Shown here piece after piece: positions 10,764 through 21,000 of a stretch of DNA of 64,000 nucleotides. A program made the translations under genes and the position numbers. The stretch comes from Saposhnikovia divaricata. Lineage: Eukaryota; Streptophyta; Magnoliopsida; Apiales; Apiaceae. The stretch covers positions 154,001 through 218,000 of the forward strand of contig JAZHRN010000138.1 in assembly GCA_036435485.1 (NCBI GenBank), written 5' to 3'. The notes under the pieces were generated by a model that was given only the letters and a program-made list of their open reading frames with translations, did no database searches and was not told where the DNA came from. Numbering within the stretch: the stretch's first letter is position 1; each line of letters begins with the position of its first letter.

Positions 10764-13473
10764 TCAATCTGAAAACCATTGTCTACACTTTCTTTTCAAA
10801 ACTTTGGGGATATCTGCTGTCGCCTGATACGTTAGGACGATGATCAGTCGCCTAATCGTACCTGCTCTCTTTTTACTACCGGTAGAAGGAATGAAAATCA
10901 TCCCTGGAGGAAGGCCACCTGCTAACATCCTCCCTTGGCATCTTCGTGCCGTAATAAAAATAATAAATGCTGGACTGTGTCGCACACAGCCCTGACACAG
11001 CCACTTACGCAAGTCTGTTGCAATCCCCCTCTTTATCACATCATTATTCTCTTTTTAAAATATCATTCCACATTTCCATTTTCTCACTTTCGTTTTCACA
11101 TATCATTCTCTCATATCATTTCCATTCTCACACATTACTTCTATAAAATATATATATATATATCATAAGGCTTTAATTATGATTCAGACCTCTCTTTCAA
11201 ATTCAGAAATCAAATATACTTTTATATTCGTAAAATATTCCATCTATTTTAAGAGTAATGCATGTTAATCAAATAATGTTTATTAAACCACTGATACTTA
11301 ATAAGACCATTTTTAATATAATATTATAACCATATAACCCTCGATAACAACTCATACCATTCTCTCTTATTCTCTTAATCATAAGGCATGTTCAATTCAT
11401 GCGTAATCATCTCTATACATATCCATCTCATACTCTCATTCATATTCATATACATCTTATACTCATATCCATATTCATATACATCTTCGTATATCTTTCT
11501 TTTCAATATTAATACTCAAGGAAGACAATTTCTTCACAATATAGTAATAATAGCATCACATATATATTTCACAAAAATCAAGTTTCTTTGTGAAGATAAG
11601 TAGTTTTACAAATAGGGATAGAAGAAATCTTGCCTCAGTTTCGATATCCTGACGGTATGGCTCGTCCCTCTTCCGGAGTTTCTATAAACACAAAAGGACC
11701 GTCGTTAGAACCACATCTCTTACTCACTACACTCTTGCATAACATTACCTTTTGAAACTTTAATATATGTTTAACGTATTATTATTATCCCAAAGGCTCA
11801 AGAACTTAACCATTTATAACCTAAATCGAAGTTTCAGGGGTTTTCACCATTTTCCTTAACGACCACACTTAACTGTAAAAATTCTTAGAAAATATGGATT
11901 TCGAATTTTAATGTAAGGTCAACTGTCAAGGGTCCTCTGACCACCCTACTACACTATCCCAAAATTTCGTGACTTTTAACAATGTTAAAGTATGGTAATT
12001 GTAACCTCAAGTTTGTTACATTTACGGTTTCTCGGTTTCTGAACCGCTTTCACTAAAACTGACTTTTCTCCTAAACCGTTCATCAGATTTTAACGCACCT
12101 TATATCAAAACGATCTATGAACTAAGCTCTATCATTTCATAGTTAAATAGGAACCTGGACAGTAGGGTACCGTACGGATGCAGGGGGTCCAAAACAGGGC
12201 AATTTACATCCTAACGAAAATCGGGCATTATAACGGCTATAATTTCGTACTTTCCATAAATCCAACTCCTCCAAATCAATTATCAAACACCATAATCATC
12301 ACCTACACCATGTGGTATTCTTCACCAGCCATGGTTACAAGTCCACAACACAATTTTCACATCAAAACAAACCACTTATAACACATAATCATCATAAACA
12401 TTACATTAACACCACTTAACTACCAACCACTTCAATATCTACCATAAATATAAAAGGCCAAGCATGTTTATACCTTCTTGAAGCTTTATCAACACTTAAT
12501 AATCCTTAGCTAGCCCTTAAACAACCTTACAATGGCTTGAATCAACTAAAAGAACCATGAAAATCAAGTTAGTTCTTAGAAAACTACTATTCATCACTAT
12601 TCATCATCAACTTTGGAGATTTTATTACCTTGCTAAATGTTGGTATATGGCTATGAAACTTTGTGCTAGTCTTGTTCTATCCTCCAAGATGCTCCATGAT
12701 TTTTCTCTTGGTTTAATCTTGAAGAGAAGTAGGGTTTTGGATTTTATTTTTTTTTTCTTTCTCCTTTTTTCTACAATTGGCCGAATGCAATGAAGGAGTT
12801 GGGAGAGAGATTTTTGTGTTTTGTTTTGATCTTATCTTGGCTTAATCTTGCTAATTCTAGAGTGTTATGGAAGCCTTGGAAAGATATTTGTGGTTAACAC
12901 CTTGCAAAGTTACTAATTTACCCTTAAAAATGTTAATGGAATGTGACATCACCCTAATGACCTCATAATCTCTTTTCTTGTTTTTTTTTTCTAATTATTA
13001 TGTTAGTAATCTTGGTAAGTAAAATGTGGTATGTGTCCTTGTTATATTACTAATCTTGGTTGCTTAATCTCCATACTCGTCTAATTGTGGTTCGTTTCGA
13101 ATGTACCTCATTATCTCAGTGGTTTTGAAACCATTTAACAATCCAATTTCCTTTGGTATTTTCTTAACTTAATAATCCCCTGGTTAAATCTAAATTCACT
13201 AATCCCTCAATATATAATTCTTATAATATTTCCATGCTCCTTAATATCCATTAGAAGCTTATTCGAAATCAAAATCCTCAAAATCCATGCTTCAGGAATT
13301 TCTGAAATCTAACGTCATTTCGAGTCACTTATTTCCATTGTACAACACTAATATGGTTTCTGTTTATTCATTTTATGTTTCCACTATAGGGTACCTATAT
13401 ACCATTTCTCTAAATCCTCGAAATTTACTATTCATGTGACCACCGTAGCATTACTGAAGTTAGGGTTATTACA

Positions 13474-13478
13474 GTTAG
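13474..13478. repeat. Target-site duplication (right) of the Gypsy element
   Basis: GTTAG follows the terminal ATTACA of the LTR and runs straight into satellite. The TTAG landmark at 13475 is 169 bp before the next one at 13644. Confidence 0.95.
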
Positions 13479-15271
13479 TACACGGGATATTGTTAAAAAT
13501 CGAGTCGGACCATTTTATGGATATTTTTACATATTTTGTTCCTATGGGTTATTGGAATTCAACGAAATTTTATTTGGTGCCAGTCGGACCTGAATCGGGG
13601 CTGAAATGACTGAAACTCGGTTTTCGGATAATCCTCAAAGGGGTTAGTACACGGGATATTGTTAAAAATCGAGTCGGACCCTTTTATGGATATTTTTACA
13701 TATTTTGTTCCTATTGGTTATTGGAATTCAACGCAGTTTTATTTAACGAAGTTCGGACCGGAATCAGACCTGATATGATCGAAACTCGGTTTTCGGAAAC
13801 TTCTCAAAGGGATTAGTACACGGGATATTGTTAAAAATCAAGTCGGACAATTTTGTGGATATTTTTACGTATTTTTTTCCTATGGGTTATTGGAATTCAA
13901 TGAAATTTTATTTGGTGCCATTCGGACCTGAATCGGGGCTGAAATGACTGAAACTCGGTTTTCGGATAATCCTCAAAAGGGTTAGTACACGGGATATTGT
14001 TAAAAATCGAGTCGGACCATTTTATGGATATTTTTACATATTTTGTTCCTATGGGTGATTGGAATTCAACGAAATTTTATTTGGTGCAAGTCGGACCTGA
14101 ATCGGGGCTGAAATGACTGAAACTCGGTTTTCGGATAATCCTCAAAGGGGTTAGTACACGGGATATTGTTAAAAATCGAGTCGGACCCTTTTATGGATAT
14201 TTTTACATATTTTGTTCCTATGGGTTATTGGAATTCAACGAAATTTTATTTGGTGCCATTCGGACCTGAATCGGGGCTGAAATGACTGAAACTCGGCTTT
14301 CGGATAATCCTCAAAGGGGTTAGTACACGGGATATTGTTAAAAATCGAGTCGGACCATTTTATGGATATTTTTACATATTTTGTTCCTATGGGTTATTGG
14401 AATTCAACGCAATTTTATTTAACGAAGTTCGGACCGGAATCAGAGCTGATATGATCGAAACTCGGTTTTCGGAAACTTCTCAAAGGGATTAGTACACGGG
14501 ATATTGTTAAAAATCAAGTCGGACAATTTTGTGGATATTTTTACGTATTTTGTTCCTATGGGTTATTGGAATTCAATGAAATTTTATTTGGTGCCATTCG
14601 GACCTGAATCGGGGCTGAAATGACTGAAACTCGGTTTTCGGATAATCCTCAAAAGGGTTAGTACACGGGATATTGTTAAAAATCGAGTCGGACCATTTTA
14701 TGGATATTTTTACATATTTTGTTCCTATGGGTTATTGGAATTCAACGAAATTTTATTTGGTGCAAGTAGGACCTGAATCGGGGCTGAAATGACTGAAACT
14801 CGGTTTTCGGAAACTTCTCAAAGGGATTAGTACACGGGATATTGTTAAAAATCGAGTCGGACCATTTTATGGATATTTTTACATATTTTGTTCCTATGGG
14901 TTATTGGAATTCAACGAAATTTTATTTGGTGCAAGTCGGACCTGAATCGGGGCTGAAATGACTGAAACTCGGTTTTCGGATAATCCTCAAAGGGGTTAGT
15001 ACACGGGATATTGTTAAAAATCGAGTCGGACTATTTTATGGATATTTTTACATATTTTGTTCCTATGGGTTATTGGAATTCAACGAAATTTTATTTGGTG
15101 CCAGTCGGACCTGAATCGGGGCTGAAATGACTGAAACTCGGTTTTCGGATAATCCTCAAAGGGGTTAGTACACGGGATATTGTTAAAAATCGAGTCGGAC
15201 CCTTTTATGGATATTTTTACATATTTTGTTCCTATTGGTTATTGGAATTCAACGCAGTTTTATTTAACGAA

Positions 15272-15276
15272 GTTCG
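15272..15276. repeat. Target-site duplication (left) of the Copia element
   Basis: GTTCG precedes the LTR start TGTTAGTG and is repeated at 23174-23178 after the other LTR end CCCAACA. Joining the flanks restores a class B monomer (GAAGTTCG then GACCGGAATC). Confidence 0.95.
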
Positions 15277-16151
15277 TGTTAGTGTATACTGAAAATATTT
15301 ATTTGAAGTATTTACATTTATTTCTGGCCGGTTTAATTGAGAATCATTTAAATGTTTACATGTTGTCTAAATATTATATATTGTGAATAATCTAGTATCA
15401 AATGGGATACAGAATATTAGATTATTAAATACGGTTTATATAATATAATAAGGTTCACAGCACAGGTGGAGTTAGACAATCCACTGGAATGGCTGTAGTA
15501 TTATTTAGATTAGTTTATATTGACTAATAAATAATACTAGTATACTTTGTGTATATTGAACAGGATCAAATTTAGAATTGTTCCCTTATACTGATTAAGG
15601 AGGTGAACTAAGATTCTATGTTATTATTAATGCTTAGGTTCTTAATCCGGAAATAATAATTGACACGTATATATTATTTACATGCTTTGATTTATATATG
15701 AAATAATTCTTTTGATTTATTTCATTATATTTTGGGTGATGAAATAATATATATGGTGGGATATTATTTATTGAAGGAATCCATGTCCTGATAATATTCG
15801 GGTTAATGATGTCCCCTTGAAAGCTCAAAAAGATTTAATTATGTGAAACCCTGCAGGTGGATTTATTCCGGCATAATTAAATAAAGGTTGAGTGGATGAT
15901 CAAGGATAAAAGATATTAATTAAATGAATTATCAGTAATTTATTTAATTAATGGACATGCGATATTTTAAACATGGGGAATTTAATAAGCAAATAATATT
16001 GGAACCGAATTAATTAATTAAATTACGGTATTAGGAAAGGTAGTGCAAATATTAATTCTTTAGTGGATTGAATTAATATTTAATTACATTGGGCTAGGCT
16101 CAAGATGTAATTAGAAGGCCCAACCTAATTATCCATGATCCCTATTGTAGC

Positions 16152-16160
16152 CTATATATA
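16152..16160 (+). promoter_or_regulatory. Probable TATA box of the Copia promoter
   Basis: CTATATATA sits in the 3' part of the 5' LTR, where the U3/R boundary is expected, and is followed by a pyrimidine-rich stretch suited to a start site about 25-35 bp downstream. An identical copy is at 22942-22950 in the 3' LTR. No expression evidence is available. Confidence 0.6.
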
Positions 16161-16168
16161 TTCCTATT

Positions 16169-16225
16169 CTCTTCTTGCTGGGGGCTGGTCGAAAAAATTT
16201 TGTAGCCACCCAGGAGCAAGAAGAG
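16169..16225 (+). other. Long-stem hairpin just downstream of the Copia TATA box
   Basis: CTCTTCTTGCT (16169-16179) is the exact reverse complement of AGCAAGAAGAG (16215-16225), an 11-bp stem around a 35-nt loop. Inside the loop GGGGGCTGG and CCACCC could pair further. The predicted transcription start falls in or next to the left arm. The 3' LTR has the same structure at 22959-23015. Confidence 0.7.
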
Positions 16226-16385
16226 AGGTTAACTTGAGAAGACGAAGGCCACACTTCGCTAAAGGGAATTTGGGAATACAATAGAAGAGCGTGGAATCAA
16301 CCGTTAACAAGGTGACTTTTCTATTCGTACTCGTTAATTTATTGTATCGAAATTCGCAGTGCTAAGATCTGATTGTCCCAACAAT

Positions 16386-16398
16386 TGGTATCAGAGCC
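16386..16398 (+). other. Primer-binding site of the Copia element (initiator tRNA-Met)
   Basis: TGGTATCAGAGCC, 2 bp after the LTR end, complements the 3' end of plant initiator tRNA-Met over 13 bases. Confidence 0.93.
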
Positions 16399-16545
16399 TG
16401 GTTCATTGGTTCTGCGAATTTTGATACGATGTCCATGTCGTAATTATATATGCATGTGTATAGTGGTGTGCTTGGATAATAATCTTTTGCAGGTTGTTTA
16501 GTATCCACTATTATGGCCATGTAATTTTAATTATGTGTTTGGATC

Positions 16546-16624
16546 CCACGTGGTTTAATCGTGGTTATTTTGTTTGGTTTCCACGTGGTTTATCGTGGTT
16601 GTAAAACACGAGGGTTGATCGTGT
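16546..16624 (+). repeat. Leader hairpin family 1: three CCACG/CGTGG units
   Basis: Three units about 25-35 bp apart. Unit 1: CCACG at 16546-16550 pairs with CGTGG at 16560-16564. Unit 2: CCACG at 16581-16585 with CGTGG at 16594-16598. Unit 3: ACACG at 16606-16610 with CGTGT at 16620-16624. The loops are related (TGGTTTAAT, TGGTTTAT, AGGGTTGAT). In unit 3 the outer C-G pair is replaced by A-T, keeping the stem. Units 1 and 2 also contain CACGTG, a G-box palindrome. Confidence 0.65.
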
Positions 16625-16863
16625 TAGAATAGATTTACAAAATTAGTTTTGTATTAGATCTGTTTTGTATGTAATTGTTTGATGGATTATGTAAAAATCC
16701 GGGTATTTTGTAACAATTACGTTCGATCGAAAATCAAATCGGAGAAACAAAATTGTCCGCTGAGTAGTTGATTGTGGCTGCTGGTTTCGTTTAAGTCGAA
16801 CAGAAACAGATCTGGAGAACAGAGGAGAAGGCGGCGCGCGCGTGAAAATTCTGGAAAACATGA

Positions 16864-17009
16864 GTAACGCAGGTCTGTCCTGCGTTACAGGGCTTCCAGG
16901 GGTGTAACGCATGTTGCACATGCGCAACAGGGCTTCCAGGACCTGTAACGCATGTGCGTCATGCGCAACAAAGCTTTCAGGGCAGTAACGCAGCTTCTAG
17001 ATGCGCCAC
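16864..17009 (+). repeat. Leader hairpin family 2: four 40-bp tandem units
   Basis: GTAACGCA starts units at 16864, 16904, 16945 and 16985, 40-41 bp apart, linked by a spacer like AGGGCTTCCAGG. Each unit folds. Unit 1 has a perfect 10-bp stem, GTAACGCAGG with CCTGCGTTAC (16864-16873 and 16879-16888). Units 2 and 3 pair GTAACGCATG with CATGCGCAAC, leaving a two-base internal loop. Unit 4 keeps CGCA/TGCG and the outer GT/AC pairs. The ninth stem position is G-C in unit 1 and T-A in units 2 and 3, a two-sided change that preserves pairing. Confidence 0.75.
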
Positions 17010-17460
17010 AGCAGATTTTTGGCAGAAAATAGATTTTTTCAGCAGAATAGTGCTGGAAATTTATTTTTTTTCAAGGGGCCATAATAGTGGATTTAAATTA
17101 TATTTTTTAATTTTAATTCCGCTATTTAATTTTTTAATTATTGCTTTAAATAATTATTATGTGTGTTGTTAATTATGTGTGTAATTTTTAATTGCATGTT
17201 TAACATAATTAGGACGACATGGACATTAATTTTATTTATTGCTTTAATTTTATGATGCATGCTGCTATGTTATGTGTTCTTTGTTTTGTTATTTTTATAA
17301 CATGTGGACCTCGAAAAAATAACATAGGGCGATGCATCTAGATAAAATTCCTCAATTTTAAATAAAAATTCTAAGTGGGTGAGGGAATTAATTAGGAATT
17401 AAATCCCATGGTCTCCATTATTGTTTGTATGTAATTTAACACCGAGACGAATATAAATTA

Positions 17461-17921
17461 TATACATGCCACCCATCGTGGCGTATGATTTATGGTGTCA
17501 GGTAGTGTTATGGATATTACTAGAACAAACTTCCTAAATTAATTACGAATATTGAAAGGTATACATGCCACCCATCGTGGCGTACCAAGTTTCATAGAAT
17601 TCAATTAATTAGAAGGGTACCACTGATTGAATATAGATTTTGATATTGAGAGAAAGGATGATTCTGTCTAGAAAGGGGTCTTAAGTGATGCCTCTTGACA
17701 ATGCTCCCCCCGATCTGGGAATTATCCTATTATCGATTATTGATTTGAAATATTTAATGGTGGTATCCAGTCTTTTTATTAATTTAAGATTTAATAATGG
17801 TATACACTTAGCTATGAAAAATAATATATAGTCCACCCTAACGTGGCGTATTATTTAGTAATAGGACCAAAGTAATATTTAAACGGATTTAAGTGGTATA
17901 TATGTCATCCATCGTGACGTA
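17461..17921 (+). repeat. Leader hairpin family 3: four dispersed GCCAC/GTGGC units
   Basis: Unit 1 GCCAC-CCATC-GTGGC at 17468-17482; unit 2 the same at 17567-17581; unit 3 CCAC with GTGG at 17833-17846, with a longer loop; unit 4 GTCAT-CCATC-GTGAC at 17904-17918. Flanks are related (TATACAT before, GTAT or GTAC after) and extend the stem in unit 1 by ATAC/GTAT across a 2-nt bulge. Relative to unit 1, unit 4 has C-G changed to T-A and C-G changed to a T-G wobble, so the stem survives. Spacing is irregular (99, about 265 and 71 bp). Confidence 0.75.
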
Positions 17922-18051
17922 CCAGATACTTATGGTGTTTAAATATTAGTGCATTAATTTTAATTAATTGTTAGAGGAAACCAATAGGATTTAAGATTTA
18001 TGCAACTATCTGATTATGTGTTACATGTATGATTCTCAGGATTAGATCACT

Positions 18052-21000
18052 ATGGGCTTTAATCCACTATTCACCATACTTAAGGATAAAAAACTTACTG
18101 GACCGAACTATATTGAATGGAAACGTAATTTGGACATAGTGTTGACTGCTGAGGAGTACAAATTTTGTACTTATGAACCCAAGCCAGACCAGCCTGCTGA
18201 AGATGCTCCTGAAAGTGAGAAGGAGTATTATAAGCGGTGGATTAAGGCTGATGAGATGTCGCGATGTTACATTCTGGCAGCAATGTCGGGTGTTTTGCAG
18301 CATCAGCATCAGGCTATGCCCACTGCTTCAGATATGCTCTTTAATCTCAAGGAACTTTTTGGAGAACAGAATAGGGCTGCTAGGCAAGTAGCAATGAAGG
18401 CTTTAATGAACACTCAGATGGTTGAGGGAACACCTGTAAGGGATCATGTTCTCAGAATGATGTCTCATCTGAATGAGATGGAGATCCTTGGTGCTGATAT
18501 TGATGGGGAAACCCAGATCGATATCATCCTTATGAGCTTGCCCAAAAGTTTTGAGCAGTTCCGCTTGAATTACACCATGAACAAAAGGATGTATAGTCTC
18601 GCGGAACTTCTGACAGAACTTCAAGCAGCTGAAGGACTCTTTAAGCAGAATGTTCAAGTGAATGTGGCCGAGAAAGCTTCTTCATCTAAACCGAAAGGTA
18701 AGAAGAAGAAAAAGACTCAGACACAGAAAGCTGGAAAGATTGCTAATGCAGTGGGAGTTCAAGGTGGTGTGAAAAAGCCTAAGGGCAAGTGCTTCAGGTG
18801 CAAGCAGTCAGGTCACTGGAAACAGGATTGTCCTCTTCCTAAGAAGACAAACAATACTGGTATGTCTCTTTCTCTAGTTACAGAAACATATATAGCGGCT
18901 ATATCTACGAGCACTTGGTGTGTAGATACAGGAGCCACTGACCATGTTTGTAACTCTATGCAGGGGTTCCAGCAATCCAGAATGCTTAGAGATGGCGAGA
19001 TATATGTGTTCATGGGAGATGCTACGAAAGTAGCAGTAGTTGCAGTTGGAATAATTACATTGTCTTTTGGCGATGATAGGATTTTGGTTTTGAACAATTG
19101 TCTTTATGTACCTTCGTTTAGAAGGAATTTAATTTCGGTTTCTAAACTTGCCATGGATGGTTATAATGTTTGTTTGGATCGTAATGTTTCTATTATGATG
19201 AATAAACAAGTTATATGTTCTGGTACATTGCAAGACAATTTATATATTATTAATCCTATCCAACCAATGCTGCAACATAAGGAAACTAATAACATTCTTT
19301 CTAGCTCAAATAAAAGAAAGAAACCTTCTGAATTGAACCAAACATATCTTTGGCACTTAAGATTAGGTCATATTAACTTGAGGAGGATTCAAAGACTGGT
19401 AGTAGATGGGCCATTAGGCTCGTTGGCAGTGGAGCCATTTCCAGTTTGTGAATCCTGCTTGGAAGGTAAGATGACTAATAGGCCTTTTAAAGCAAAGGGG
19501 AATAGAGCTAAAGAAGTGTTAGAATTGGTTCATACTGATTTATGTGGACCTATGAGTATCCAAGCAAGAGGAGGTTATGAGTATTTTGTCACTTTCATTG
19601 ACGATTATTCTAGATATGGGTACATTTATTTGTTGCGCCGTAAGTCTGAGTGCTTTGAAAAATTCAAGGAGTACAAAGCAAGTGCGGAGAAGCGACATCT
19701 TGGAAAATGTATCAAGTCACTACGATCAGATCGTGGTGGCGAATACTTGCTTGGAGAATTTAGGGAATATTTATCAGAAAATGGGATTGCGTCCCAGTTG
19801 TCTGCACCTGGCACACCTCAGCAGAATGGTGTAGCAGAGAGAAGGAATCGGACTCTTTTAGAGAGTGTTAGATCGATGATGAGTTATTCAGATTTACCCA
19901 AGTCGTTTTGGGGATATGCTATAGAAATAGCGGCTTACCTTCTGAACTTGGTACCTTCTAAGTCGGTTCCCAAGACTCCAATAGAATTGTGGACTGGTAG
20001 CAAACCAAGTCTAAGACATATTCGGATTTGGGGTTGTCCAGCACATGTGCTGAACAAGAACGCGACCAAGTTAGAATCTCGTACAGAAGTAAGGCTGTTT
20101 GTAGGCTATCCCATGGGAACGAAAGGTTATTCATTTTATAGTCCTAGGGATCGAGATATCATTGTTAGCACCAATGCTAGATTCTTAGAAGAAGACTATA
20201 TAATGAAACACAAACCCATGAGTAGTATCGTTTTAGAGGAACTAGTGGGAGGGACAGATAATCCCCAAGTGCCAATAGTACAAGTAGATCAACCACAAGA
20301 AAATGCACAACCTGTCATTAATACCACACCGGTGCTTCGTCGTAGTGGGAGGGTTGTTCAACAACCTGATAGATTCATGTTTTTGGGAGAGTCCTCGGAC
20401 TTGGTCTCTGGTGAACATGATGAGGATCCCAGGACATACGAACAAGCAATTCTAGATAAAGATGCAGATCTTTGGCAAAAGGCAATGGAATCTGAGATGG
20501 AATCTATGTATTCTAATCAAGTTTGGGAGCTCGTGGAACCACCCAAAGGTGTAAAACCCATTGGATGTATGTGGATCTACAAGAAGAAAAGAGGATCTGA
20601 CAAAAAGGTGAAAGCCTGGAAAGCACGACTTGTTGCGAAAGGGTATACTCAGAAAGAAGGGATCGATTATGAGGAAACTTTTTCGCCGGTTGTTATGCTT
20701 AAGTCGATCCGGATTCTTTTATCTATAGCAGCTCATCTCGATTATGAGATTTGGCAAATGGATGTCAAGACAGCTTTCCTTAATGGAAGTCTTGAGGAAA
20801 CCATCTATATGCAACAACCAAAAGGATTCATTAAGGAAGGCCAAGAGCATCTTGTTTGTAAGCTTAAGAGGTCTATTTATGGACTAAAACAAGCTTCTAG
20901 GGACTGGAATATTCGTTTTGATCAGGCAGTCCAGTCATATGGATTTGATCAAAGTCCAAGCGAATCATGTGTGTATAAGAGAAGTGAGGGTAATGCAGTG

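Larger units (their letters stand above)
2926..13473 (-). mobile_element. Non-autonomous Ty3/Gypsy-type LTR retrotransposon, gag-bearing, pol deleted
   Basis: A complete 10,548-bp element in minus orientation. Order in its sense direction: LTR (13473-9976), tRNA-Met primer-binding site (9973-9961), proline-rich ORF (9782-8895), gag (8378-7020), pol remnants (about 6783-6435), polypurine tract (6436-6424), LTR (6423-2926). Both LTRs are 3498 bp, with TG...CA ends and a GTTAG duplication outside. I found 3 mismatches between the LTRs, at 4293/11343, 4587/11637 and 5013/12063, so insertion is recent. The gag type and pol end resemble plant chromoviruses of the Tekay/Del kind (inference from motif style). 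Protease core, reverse transcriptase and integrase are missing, so it resembles published gag-only plant elements (TR-GAG or LARD-like) and needs an autonomous partner. Confidence 0.93.
9976..13473 (-). repeat. 5' LTR of the Gypsy element (right on the plus strand)
   Basis: 3498 bp, same length as the left LTR and offset by 7050 bp throughout. The three mismatches seen are G/C at 4293/11343, G/A at 4587/11637 and A/C at 5013/12063. It should hold the promoter for minus-strand transcription of the internal ORFs, but I could not identify a convincing TATA box among many AT-rich stretches. Confidence 0.95.
13474..15276 (+). repeat. 169-bp satellite array, middle segment
   Basis: About 10.7 monomers between the two insertions, in the same orientation and phase as the flanking segments. 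It carries the B-class variant CTATTGGTTATTGG with GCAGTTTTATTT at 13712 and again in the monomer split by the Copia element. Confidence 0.97.
15277..16383 (+). repeat. 5' LTR of the Copia element
   Basis: 1107 bp, TGTTAGTG...CCCAACA, with TG...CA ends. It differs from the 3' LTR at 15310 (A/G), 15450 (A/T), 15711 (T/G) and 16261 (A/C). It is AT-rich with many TTAATTAA-like stretches. It carries the promoter for the gag-pol message. Confidence 0.96.
16399..18051 (+). other. Long structured 5' leader of the Copia element
   Basis: 1653 bp between primer-binding site and gag-pol start with no credible coding frame. It contains three families of short repeated hairpins, listed separately, separated by AT-rich sequence. 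A leader this long must be crossed by ribosomes, spliced out, or bypassed by internal initiation; the sequence does not show which. RNA packaging and dimerisation signals would also be expected here. Confidence 0.75.

Noticed and set aside
15272..15276. Shared insertion hotspot for the two retroelements in the monomer
   Set aside because: The Gypsy element enters at the TTAG landmark and the Copia element about 111 bp further along the monomer, with different target sequences (GTTAG and GTTCG).
16864..17009. CRISPR-like array of four 40-bp palindromic repeats
   Set aside because: Repeats are imperfect, spacers are conserved rather than unique, and the context is a plant retrotransposon.
16643..17172. 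Short open frames on both strands of the Copia leader
   Set aside because: They overlap the palindromic repeats and show no protein features; the stem symmetry itself creates matching frames on both strands.
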